A DNA stretch of 56,948 bases from Gallionellaceae bacterium (lineage in GTDB: Bacteria > Pseudomonadota > Gammaproteobacteria > Burkholderiales > Gallionellaceae), in the NCBI GenBank assembly GCA_030834965.1, contig JAUQWW010000048.1:1-56948 (forward strand), read 5' to 3'. This document shows, in pieces, positions 47,041-55,500 of the stretch; position 1 is the stretch's first letter, and each line of letters starts with the position of its first letter. Position numbers and translations under genes: made by a program. A model generated the notes under the pieces. That model saw only the letters and a program-made list of their open reading frames with translations, searched no databases and had not been told where the DNA came from.

Positions 47041-47637
47041 TTAGCACCCCTGCGGGTTGTCGGCCCGCGCAAATGCCGGGTTGCACATGCGGACCTGCCC
47101 CGCCGATGAGACAACAATCCGCAGGCAACGCATCGTTCCGCCCGGCATGCAGTCATCGATCTCCGGGTTGCTGACCGTGATGACGGCATTGCTGCCCGCG
47201 GCAAGTGTGGTGGCGCGGCCCAAACCATTAAAAGTCAGCAGGGCATTAACGGTGGATACATCAATCCCGGCTGCGGACCCCTCGGTGCTGGAATGTTTCT
47301 GTATGATGCGCGGCGCCGTGTCAGACGGCTCTTTGCCACAGTTTCCGGTGGCGTCATCCTGACTGACTACCCAGTTTGGCCTTGCAGAGGTCAAGGTACA
47401 GGCATTGGTCAGATTATCGACCAGCTGAAAACGCACGATGGCATTGCGCCGCACTGCCTCTGTACGCGCCAACTGTAGTCCGTTCAGAATCGATTCTGCG
47501 GCGCTGCGAATGCGCGTGTTCTGAATCCACTCACTGAAGGAGGGGGCGCCCATGGTGAACAGGATGGCGACGATCACCATCCCGATCAGGAGCTCGATCA
47601 GGGTGGTGCCGCGCTGGCTGTGCAGCGTGTTCAGCAC
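47041..47637 (-). CDS. fimT: FimT/GspH-type pseudopilin, copy 1
   Basis: This 198-residue prepilin has leader [10 protein letters not shown] then [28 protein letters not shown]. The GspH/FimT pattern is [29 protein letters not shown]. It overlaps the pilE stop by seven bases. Confidence 0.9.
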   Translation of the reverse strand: MLNTLHSQRGTTLIELLIGMVIVAILFTMGAPSFSEWIQNTRIRSAAESILNGLQLARTEAVRRNAIVRFQLVDNLTNACTLTSARPNWVVSQDDATGNCGKEPSDTAPRIIQKHSSTEGSAAGIDVSTVNALLTFNGLGRATTLAAGSNAVITVSNPEIDDCMPGGTMRCLRIVVSSAGQVRMCNPAFARADNPQGC

Positions 47638-48077
47638 TTTCCGCCCTTGCTCGTGATCCAGCAGTCGGTGCTGGTGGAACCCCAGCCATCTGGGACAGAG
47701 GGTGTGGCTTTAGCGTTGTTCTGGTCTATGGTGTAGGTGAAATCTTCCATCGAGCCTGTGCCTGTTGCCGTGATTTTATAGGTTTCCTTAGTCGGTGCCG
47801 CACAGGAAAAATTGAAATACTGAACCTGTCTTGGAGTGTCGGTCACTTGCGGCATCCGCACGCCGCATGCATTAGCCGCCGCATTCTGATAGGTGCGGCT
47901 GTCCTGATAGTATTGCTCCATCTTCACCCGCAATGCGGCAAGATTAGACGTGGCTTCGGGAATTTTCCCTCTCATCACATAATCCGTATAGGCAGGAAGG
48001 GCTATGGTCGCCAGGATCCCGACAATGACCACCACGATCATCAGTTCGACCAGTGTAAATCCTCTTGCAGGTTTCAT
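47631..48077 (-). CDS. pilE: PilE-like type IV prepilin, copy 1
   Basis: This 148-residue prepilin has a short leader MKPARG followed by [36 protein letters not shown]. The lower part has two C-terminal cysteines that probably form the D-loop disulfide ([11 protein letters not shown]). It is the first gene of the minus-strand operon. It resembles PilE accessory pilins, not the major PilA. Confidence 0.9.
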   Translation of the reverse strand: MKPARGFTLVELMIVVVIVGILATIALPAYTDYVMRGKIPEATSNLAALRVKMEQYYQDSRTYQNAAANACGVRMPQVTDTPRQVQYFNFSCAAPTKETYKITATGTGSMEDFTYTIDQNNAKATPSVPDGWGSTSTDCWITSKGGKC

Positions 48078-48529
48078 GATGCATTCTTTCTGTTCGGGTT
48101 AGGTTAGCTCGGATACTAGTGCATTGATTTTAAAGTTGCTACTCCCGGCTGACGGGAGGCAAAATTGATTGGACAAGCGGCAATGTAATCCGCATGCCAC
48201 AAGGTTTGGACGATCGAGTCTGCACAGGCTGGGTATATTGTTTCGGCTGGGCGAAATTATACCCTTCACTTTGCAGGGAGGGGCAGGGTGGGGGACAGAT
48301 TTCAGTCAATACTTACCGTCATCCCATTCTTTCCCTATGGGAGGGAAGGGATGGTTCGGTTCCAGTGAACCTTGAAAATCAGCTAGCCACAGAAATCACA
48401 GGGAAAAACCAATGGGTTGCCGAATGCTGGCGACTCACCCAACCGATGTAGAGAAAAAAGCCATGAGTACCGCGCCCTCTGCGTGTTCTCTGTGAAATCT
48501 GTGGCTTGAATTGCCGTTTTCAGGATGAA
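48078..48529. other. Gene-free scar between the two pilus operons
   Basis: No convincing gene. The stretch contains a hairpin GGGTATA (48231-48237) / TATACCC (48258-48264). A G-rich run (TGGGAGGGAAGGGATGG) lies near 48340-48356. An imperfect inverted repeat has arms at 48385-48404 and 48487-48506. The promoter of the minus-strand pilus operon should also lie here. Confidence 0.6.
48385..48506. repeat. Imperfect inverted repeat (AGCCACAGA type)
   Basis: The left arm AGCCACAGAAATCACAGGGA (48385-48404) matches the reverse complement of the right arm (48487-48506) at 16 of 20 positions. It resembles dispersed CCACAGATTTCACAGAG-type sequences. The interior holds no gene. Confidence 0.55.
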
Positions 48530-49111
48530 TCATGATCTGCGTTCAGCTTGCCGAGTCATGAGAGGGAAAGACCGGCACTGCCTGCATTCTGGATTCCACC
48601 GCCGAATTGTTTCTTTTGCCAGGAAAAAACTGGCCTGCATAAAGCGCTGCGTGGCCACTTCGGCAAAAATCACGGGCAGTTCTGAGCTCACCAACTCGAT
48701 TTTTTCGATTTTCCCGGTTTCACTCATCCACAGGCTGAGAACAACTTTCCCACCTTGTCGGATGTGCTGCAACTCTTCGGGGTACAGCTCAATGTTTTGC
48801 TGAACCTTGGGAATGACATCAAGCTCGGAAGCTGCAAAATAGCGTTCCTGGAGCATAAGCGCTGGAGCAGGAATCAGTGCCAGCATTTGCGCATCTGTCA
48901 GCCGCTTCCGTTGCGGCCTGCCTCCATGCTTCCATGAGCGATAGCCGCTTTCGCTGATGTCCAGTACTGCCCACATTTCGCCCAGCCCAAAGTCACGGCG
49001 TTGCGCGTCAATCCAGATGCACTTCACCGCGCTAATCGACTGGCCAGACTTCACGCGCTTGACCGACAGTTCCTTGAACTCGCTGGTGTATTCCTGCTTT
49101 GGTATCTTCAT
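48530..49111 (-). pseudogene. Chimeric remnant: IS3 transposase pieces joined to a TonB-like C-terminal domain
   Basis: Three unrelated parts lie in one frame. Residues MKIPKQEYTSEFKELSVKRVKSGQSI resemble the start of IS3-family OrfA. Next, WIDAQRRDFGLGEMWAVLDISESGYRSWKHGG and RKRLTDAQML resemble the start of IS3 OrfB, with the rest of OrfA missing. Then RYFAASELDVIPKVQQNIELYPEE and GGKVVLSLWMSETGKIEKIELV resemble the C-terminal domain of TonB-family proteins. Near the end, a T-run at about 48623-48628 has probably shifted the frame. The second alternative frame reads FPGKRNNSAVESRM, closer to a TonB ending. It is most likely non-functional debris. Confidence 0.7.
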
Positions 49112-49314
49112 CATCTCCCTTTTCAACTGTAGCGTTAGTTTTACGTCACCTTTGGAAGACGATTTTTCGGGGGAAGGTCAAATTGACGAACGGCAGCTTG
49201 TCCGGGATAGGCGGCGTTGTCTCCGTTGATTCTGGCTAGACGACCTTTTGTCGGTTTATTCTTGAGCTGTTGCCGCAGGATAACTAGCATGTGGGTCGTC
49301 GAAAGGGGAGGTAT

Positions 49315-49746
49315 ATGAAAAGCATACAGATTGGCAGGGCGCAGCAAGGCGTGACGCTGGTCGAACTGATGGTCGTCGTGGTCATTGTCGGAATACTGGC
49401 AGCCATCGGTTATCCCGCCTATACCCAATACACCGTCAAGGCCAACCGTGCGGCGGCCGAAAGTTTCATCCTGAGCGTGGCCAACAAGCAGGAGCAATAT
49501 GCGCTGGATGCGCGCCAGTATGCGACGACGCTCTCCGCGCTGGGCTTGTCCACGCCCGCGGATGTTGCGCGCAAGTACACGATCACCGAGCCCATTCCGG
49601 TCTCGACTGCGCCGCTGGCCTACACGATTACCGCCGTGCCGACCGGCGCACAGGCGACCAATGACACCAAGTGCGGCAGCGTGAGCATCAATCAGGCAGG
49701 AATCAAGGCCATCAGCGGCACCGGCACGGTGGCGGACTGCTGGTAA
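49315..49746 (+). CDS. pilE: PilE-like type IV prepilin, copy 2
   Basis: This 143-residue prepilin has leader MKSIQIGRAQQG then [38 protein letters not shown]. Two cysteines near the C-terminus (KCGSV and DCW) may form a disulfide. ATG 49315 has GGGGAGG upstream. It opens the plus-strand pilus operon and is clearly different in sequence from copy 1. Confidence 0.91.
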   Translation: MKSIQIGRAQQGVTLVELMVVVVIVGILAAIGYPAYTQYTVKANRAAAESFILSVANKQEQYALDARQYATTLSALGLSTPADVARKYTITEPIPVSTAPLAYTITAVPTGAQATNDTKCGSVSINQAGIKAISGTGTVADCW

Positions 49747-49751
49747 CGATC

Positions 49752-50291
49752 ATGGAAAGCGAAGCCATTCATCCCCATGCTGCGACACCGGCGCTGCCTC
49801 ATGCGCCGCGTGCGCGGCTGCGCGGCTTCACGATGGTCGAGATGATGGTCACCCTCGTCATCGCCGGCATCCTGGCCTCGATTGCCATGCCGTCCTTCCG
49901 TTCGTTCATCGCCGGGCAGCGCATCAAGACGGCCTCGTTCGACATGATGTCCGCGCTGACGGTGGCGCGCAGCGAGGCGATCAAGCGGCAGGCCAGTTCG
50001 GCCGCGCCGGTCAGCGTGGTTCCATCGGGCGGTGCCTGGGGCAACGGCTGGTCGGTGACGGCGCCTGACGGCAGCGTGCTGAGCCAGCAAAGCGCGTTGC
50101 GCGACCTGAGCGTGAGCTGCTTCACCGGGGGCGTGGCCGGCGCGTGCAGCACGATTTCCTACGCAGGCAACGGGCGGCTGGTGGCCGCGGTTCCCGCCGT
50201 GCAGATCAGCAGCACCGAAATCAACAGCGTGCGCTGCATCAGCATCGATCTCGGCGGGCGCCCCAGCAGCAAGGTGGGAGCCTGCCCATGA
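49752..50291 (+). CDS. fimT: FimT/GspH-type pseudopilin, copy 2
   Basis: This 179-residue prepilin has a fairly long leader (24 residues to RLRG) then FTMVEMMVTLVIAGILASIAMPSFRSFI. ALTVARSEAIKRQ is the FimT pattern. ATG 49752 lies five bases after pilE. The stop overlaps the pilV start. Confidence 0.9.
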   Translation: MESEAIHPHAATPALPHAPRARLRGFTMVEMMVTLVIAGILASIAMPSFRSFIAGQRIKTASFDMMSALTVARSEAIKRQASSAAPVSVVPSGGAWGNGWSVTAPDGSVLSQQSALRDLSVSCFTGGVAGACSTISYAGNGRLVAAVPAVQISSTEINSVRCISIDLGGRPSSKVGACP

Positions 50292-50848
50292 GCGCCATGC
50301 GCAATGCTGCCTGGCGCGAGGCCGGCACCAGCATGATCGAGGTGCTGGTGACGCTGGTCATTCTGCTGGTCGGCCTGCTGGGGCTGGCCGGTTTGCAGGT
50401 GCAGTCGCAGCGCTCCGAAATGGAATCGTACCAGCGCGTTCAGGCGCTGGTGCTGCTGCAGGACATGGGCGGGCGCATCACCGCCAACCGTTACAGTGCT
50501 GCGAGCTATGTGGCCAGCGTGGGAACGGGGGATGCGCAGCCTGCAGCGTCTGCCTGCGCGACCCAGGCCACCATGCCTGACCGCGACCTGTGCGAATGGA
50601 GCAATGCGCTGAAAGGCGCGAGCGAGCAGCAAGCAGGCGTCGGCGCGACCGGCGCGATGGTGGGTGCGCGCGGCTGCGTTACTTATGATGCGGCGGCCAG
50701 TTCGGTAATGGTCAGCGTGGCGTGGCAGGGGCTGGGGGACACGGCGGCGCCGCCCGCCAGCCTGACCTGCGGGCAGAATCAGTATGGCAGCGAAGCCATG
50801 CGGCGCGTCGTCAGCATGCCGATAAGATTTGGATGCCTTACCTGTTGA
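50288..50848 (+). CDS. pilV: PilV-type minor pilin, copy 2
   Basis: This 186-residue prepilin has leader MSAMRNAAWREAG then TSMIEVLVTLVILLVGLLGLAGLQVQSQRSE. The ATG overlaps the fimT stop (ATGA). The last residues (RFGCLTC) are unusual and lie close to a repeat insertion, so the original end may have been altered. Confidence 0.9.
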   Translation: MSAMRNAAWREAGTSMIEVLVTLVILLVGLLGLAGLQVQSQRSEMESYQRVQALVLLQDMGGRITANRYSAASYVASVGTGDAQPAASACATQATMPDRDLCEWSNALKGASEQQAGVGATGAMVGARGCVTYDAAASSVMVSVAWQGLGDTAAPPASLTCGQNQYGSEAMRRVVSMPIRFGCLTC

Positions 50849-50852
50849 GCTC

Positions 50853-51947
50853 ATGAAAAATATTATCCACAAACCGGCTAAGGAAACACTGAATAAGTCC
50901 GTTCGTCCTGAGCTTGTCGAAGGGCGGGAGTTTCAAATCATTGGTTATGTGTTGCCCTCCGTTCATGGTTCGACAAGCTCACCACGAACGAAGGCGCTTA
51001 CCCGCCGCCAGGCCGGCATGTCGCTGGTGGAGATGATGATCTCGCTGACCATCGGCCTGGTGCTGCTGGCGGGCATCACTTCGCTCATCTCGCGGCAGAG
51101 CATTGCGCGCGTTGAAATGGAGAAATCCAGCCGGCAGATCGAGAACGGGCGCTATGCCATGCAGCTGCTCAATGATGACATCGAGCATGCAGGGTTTTAC
51201 GGCGAATATGCGCCTTCGTCCACCACGACCTATAACGTGCCGGCCGACCTGTGCAGCACGGTGGTGGCCGATCTGGGCTGGAATTCCGCCACGCCGGCGA
51301 TACCGGTGCCGGTCCGCGGCTATACCGCGGCTGACGCAACACCGAGCTGTGTGAGCGATCGCCTGGCCGGGACGGCGATGCTGGTGGTGCGCCGCACTGC
51401 GACGGCCGCCGTCGCTGCCGCTGCCGCCGCTGCCGGAACTTCCTATCTCCAGACTTCGCGCTGCAATAGCGACACCATGCCGTTTGTGCTGAACACGGGC
51501 GGCTTCACGCTGAAGCAGAAGGACTGCGCGACGCTGGCGCCGCTGTACAAGTATATCGTGCGCATCTACTACGTCAGTTCGTGCAGCGTGTGCGGCACCG
51601 ACACCATTCCCACGCTGAAGATGGTGGAATTTGTTGATGGCGCGCAGACGGTCATTCCGCTGGTGGAGGGCATCGAGAACATGCAGTTCGATTACGGCAT
51701 CGCCGCATCGGCGACCAGCAGCTTTGCTGCCAGCTACACCACGACGCCGGCCGCCGCCGACTGGGCAAATGTGGTGACGGTGCGCGCGAACCTGCTGGCG
51801 CGCAACAACGAATCCACACCCGGCTACAACGATACCAAGAGTTACACGCTGGGCGGAGGAGGCACGGTCTCGCCAGGCGGCGCCTACAAGCGCCATCTCT
51901 ACAGCCAGCTGGTGCGCGTCGTCAACGTGAGCGGGCGGAGGGAGTGA
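50853..51947 (+). CDS. pilW: PilW-type minor pilin, copy 2, with repeat-derived leader
   Basis: This is a 364-residue prepilin if started at ATG 50853. The pilin helix begins after RRQAG with MSLVEMMISLTIGLVLLAGITSLISRQS. The leader would be 55 residues, far longer than normal, because a REP-type repeat (50900-50990) is read through in frame (VRPELVEG ... VHGSTSSPRTK). No normal start codon with a ribosome site lies between the repeat and the cleavage site. The mature part is otherwise complete PilW. Its stop shares one base with pilX. Confidence 0.85.
   Translation: MKNIIHKPAKETLNKSVRPELVEGREFQIIGYVLPSVHGSTSSPRTKALTRRQAGMSLVEMMISLTIGLVLLAGITSLISRQSIARVEMEKSSRQIENGRYAMQLLNDDIEHAGFYGEYAPSSTTTYNVPADLCSTVVADLGWNSATPAIPVPVRGYTAADATPSCVSDRLAGTAMLVVRRTATAAVAAAAAAAGTSYLQTSRCNSDTMPFVLNTGGFTLKQKDCATLAPLYKYIVRIYYVSSCSVCGTDTIPTLKMVEFVDGAQTVIPLVEGIENMQFDYGIAASATSSFAASYTTTPAAADWANVVTVRANLLARNNESTPGYNDTKSYTLGGGGTVSPGGAYKRHLYSQLVRVVNVSGRRE
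50900..50990. repeat. REP-type inverted repeat inside the pilW leader
   Basis: The left arm 50900-50921 (CGTTCGTCCTGAGCTTGTCGAA) and the right arm 50969-50990 match as inverted repeats at 20 of 22 positions. The sequence type (GAGCTTGTCGAA) is a well-known dispersed proteobacterial repeat. Here it is translated as part of PilW. Confidence 0.85.
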
Positions 51948-52489
51948 TGAACGGCAGCTGGAACAGGCAGCGCGGTTCAACGCTGGTGATCGGCCTGGTC
52001 ATGCTGGTGGTGCTGACGCTGCTGGTGTTGTCGGCCATTCGCTCCAGCAACACCAACATGCGCATCGTCGGCAACATGCAGTCGCAGGAAGAAACCGCGA
52101 CCGCCGCCCAGCAGGCGATAGAGCAGGTGCTCAGCGCCAATTTCACCAGCAACCCTGTGGCTCAAACCGTCACCGTGGATATCAACAACGACGGAACGGC
52201 GGATTACACGGCCAACGTGTCGGCGCCGGTGTGCACCGGCTCCTTGTCGCTGACCAATAACAATCTCGACCCCACCAACCCGGACGACGCTTCCTGCATC
52301 AGCAGTGGCACCGCGCAGAATACCGGGATGATGGTGTCGGGTGTGGTTGCAACATCCACGTCGCAGTCGTGGTGCTATCTGCAGCAATGGGAAGTCCAGG
52401 CGCAAGTGAACGATACGCGCACCGGGGCGACCGCAACCAGTCATCAGGGCGTGTCGATGCGCGTTCCCGCCGGAACGGCCTGTCCTTGA
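51947..52489 (+). CDS. pilX: PilX-type minor pilin, copy 2
   Basis: This 180-residue protein has N-terminus MNGSWNRQRG then STLVIGLVMLVVLTLLVLSAIRSSNTNMRIVGNMQSQEET, the PilX_N signature. It lacks Glu at position +5, as usual for PilX. Its ATG overlaps the pilW stop by one base. Confidence 0.9.
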   Translation: MNGSWNRQRGSTLVIGLVMLVVLTLLVLSAIRSSNTNMRIVGNMQSQEETATAAQQAIEQVLSANFTSNPVAQTVTVDINNDGTADYTANVSAPVCTGSLSLTNNNLDPTNPDDASCISSGTAQNTGMMVSGVVATSTSQSWCYLQQWEVQAQVNDTRTGATATSHQGVSMRVPAGTACP

Positions 52490-52514
52490 TTAACGTTAGT
52501 CCGGAGGAATCATC

Positions 52515-55500
52515 ATGAGTCCGACAAGAATTGCTTTATGTTGCATGCTGGCTGCCGTGCTGGGCCATTCCATTCCGGGCAACGCGGAAGACATCGACAT
52601 CTACAGCGGCCTGGGCAGCGCCGTCAACACGCCGAACGTGCTGTTCGTGCTGGACAATGCCGCCAATTTCTCCTCCAGTGCATCCGGATCATCCTGCGTC
52701 ATCAACGGCGTGGCCACGGCGCTGAGCGGCACGGTGGGCGGCATCGAACAGTGCGCGCTGTACAACGTGATCCAGAACCTGCCCACCAATGCGGACGGCA
52801 GCGCCAGAATCAACATCGGCGTGATGGTGTACAACGCCAACAACATCCGCGACGTGAACAATGCCAACTGCGGCGCCAGCAGTTCTGTCGGCGGCTGCCT
52901 GGCGCAGCCGCTGGTTCCGATGGATGCCGCGCACAAGACCGGTGTGCTGAACTGGATTGCATCCTGGGTGACCACCGGCGGTGCGGGCAGCGGTTATATC
53001 AAGGCATCGGGAGAGGCTGCCGGTGCGACGATGCAGGAGGCATGGGCCTATTATCACGGCAGCACCGGAATTTCCGGGCGTAACTATGCGGGCATCCAGC
53101 CCCCCGGCGGCTGCCAGAAGAATTTCGTGATTTTCATCGGAAACTCGTTCAGTTCTTCCGGCACGCCCGGTGATGCGCCCGGCTCCGCGGCGACCGCACT
53201 GGCCAGCGCGCCCGGCGTGACGGCCGCGCAGCAGACGCTGATCACCAACACTGTCACTTCATCCTGCGGCAGCTATACCTTCCCGACTTCCGCGCATGAG
53301 ACCAAGGGTTTCTATGCCGACGAATGGGCGCGCTACATGAACCAGTCCGACCTGTATGGCACCCCGAACGGCACGCAGAGTATTACTACCTATGCCGTGG
53401 GGATACTGGGCGCAAGCTGCCAGGCCGAATATGCCGCGACCCTGACCAACATGGCGCAATACGGCGGCGGCAAGTATTTCGCCACGACGGACTACAGCAG
53501 CCTGGTCATTGCCATCCTGAAAATCCTGAACGAGGTGCAGGCGGTCAACAGCGTGTTTTCTTCCTCCAGCCTGCCGGTCAGCGTGAACGCGCAGGGCACC
53601 TATCTGAACCAGATATACATGGGCATGTTCCGCCCCGACCCCGGCGCTCAGCCGAGGTGGGCGGGCAACCTGAAACAGTATGCGTTCATCCTGGATTCCA
53701 GCGGCACGCTGCAGCTGGGCGACAGCGTCGGCAATGCGGCACTGGATTCTTCCGGCACCGGCTTTCTTTCTCCCAACGCGATCAGCTTCTGGTCTTGCGC
53801 GAGGACAGACAACCCGTACTACACCGGCACGCTGTCCGCGGCGCAGCGCACGATGTTGTCAAACAACGGCCAGACTTGCGCCACCGATCCGGTCAGTGCC
53901 ACCGACCCTGCAAATGGCGGCTACTGGATAAACTTTTCGAGCATGACCAATTCCGCAGGCAAGGGATTCGACCTGCCGGACGGCGAACTGGTGGAGAAGG
54001 GCGGCGCCGCGCAACAGCTCCGCCTCGCCAACCTGACCGACAATTATTCCACTTCGCCTGCCGCACCGCGCAATCTGTATACCTATTGCCCGAGCGGGGG
54101 CGGCTGCGTCGCCGACCTGACGAATGCCGCCAATGCCTTCGCCACGACCAATGCGGATATCACGGCGCCAATGTTTGGCGGTTCCAACAGCGTGAACATC
54201 TCGACGCTTACCCGTTCCGGCGCGACCGTCAGCGTGACTACCAGCGGCAACCACGGCTTTTCGACGGGCGATTCGATCACCATCGCCAACGCGACGCCGG
54301 TCGAATACAACGGCATCTATCCCATCGCGGTCACGGATGCCACGCATTTCACTTATCCGATTACCGAATATCCGCCCACCACGGCAAACGGCAGCTATAC
54401 CGCCAGCCTGCCCAACCCGCCCAAATCGGTGACCAGCCTCACGCGCAGCGGGAACACCGTGACGGTTACCTCGGCCGGGCACGGCTTCGTCAATGGCACG
54501 ACGGTGACCATCAGCGGCGCCAACCAGGCCGATTACAACGGCAGCTTCGTGATCGGTGGGGTGACCGCCAATACCTTCACCTATGCCATCACCGAGAAAC
54601 CGACGCTTGCGGCCAGCGGCGGCACGGTCACGGGCGAGAAGAATGCGACCGGCACCTGCCCGTCGCCGTGCATGGTTTCCTTTCAGATCGGCACGGTGAG
54701 CCGTTCCCTGGGCAGCGCCACGGTCACGGTCAACACTTCGTCGAACCACAACTTCATTTCTACCGTCGGCAAGGTGATCAACCTGTCCGGCGTGGTGGAT
54801 GCAGCCGGCAATCCGGTCGCCGAGTACAACGGCAACGTCACCACGACCAGCTGGAACAATCCGACCAATAACCGGAGCTTCACCTTTGCGACCACGCGGT
54901 CGCCCGCTACTCCGGCCACCGGCACCATCACCGCCAGCACTTCCGCCAGCAGCAATGCCATTACCAGCCTCACCCGCTCCGGCTCGACGGCGACGGCCAC
55001 GGCGGCGGCGCATGGCTATTCCGCCGGGGCATCGGTCATTATCAGCGGCACGCCGGGTGCAAACGAGAGCGCGTATGCCGGCACCTTCACCATCTCGAAC
55101 GTGACGGCCAATACTTTCGATTACGCCATCACCACCACACCCGCGACGCCTGCGTCCGGCACGGGCGGTGCGGCCATGACGGCCACCCGCGGCGGCGTGT
55201 CGCCTGACCGGGACAGCCTGATCAACTGGGTGCGCGGCGAAGACAATTATGGCGACGAGACTGGTCCCGGCGGTACGGTGACCATCCGCCCATCGGTGCA
55301 TGGCGACGTGCTGCATTCGCGCCCCACGGTGATCAATTATGGCGGCACCACCGGCGTGGTGGTGTTCTATGGCGAGAACGGTGGCGTCTATCATGCCGTC
55401 AACGGCAACCAGGTCAACCCTTCCGGCAGCACGCTGCCCACGCCGGGCAGCGAATTATGGGGGTTCATTCCGAGCGAGATGTTTCACAAGTTCAACCGGA

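Noticed and set aside
53859-55394. A 511-codon frame antisense to the second pilY1
   Set aside because: Its Gly/Arg/Ala-rich composition mirrors the repeat region of pilY1; there is no start signal or domain.
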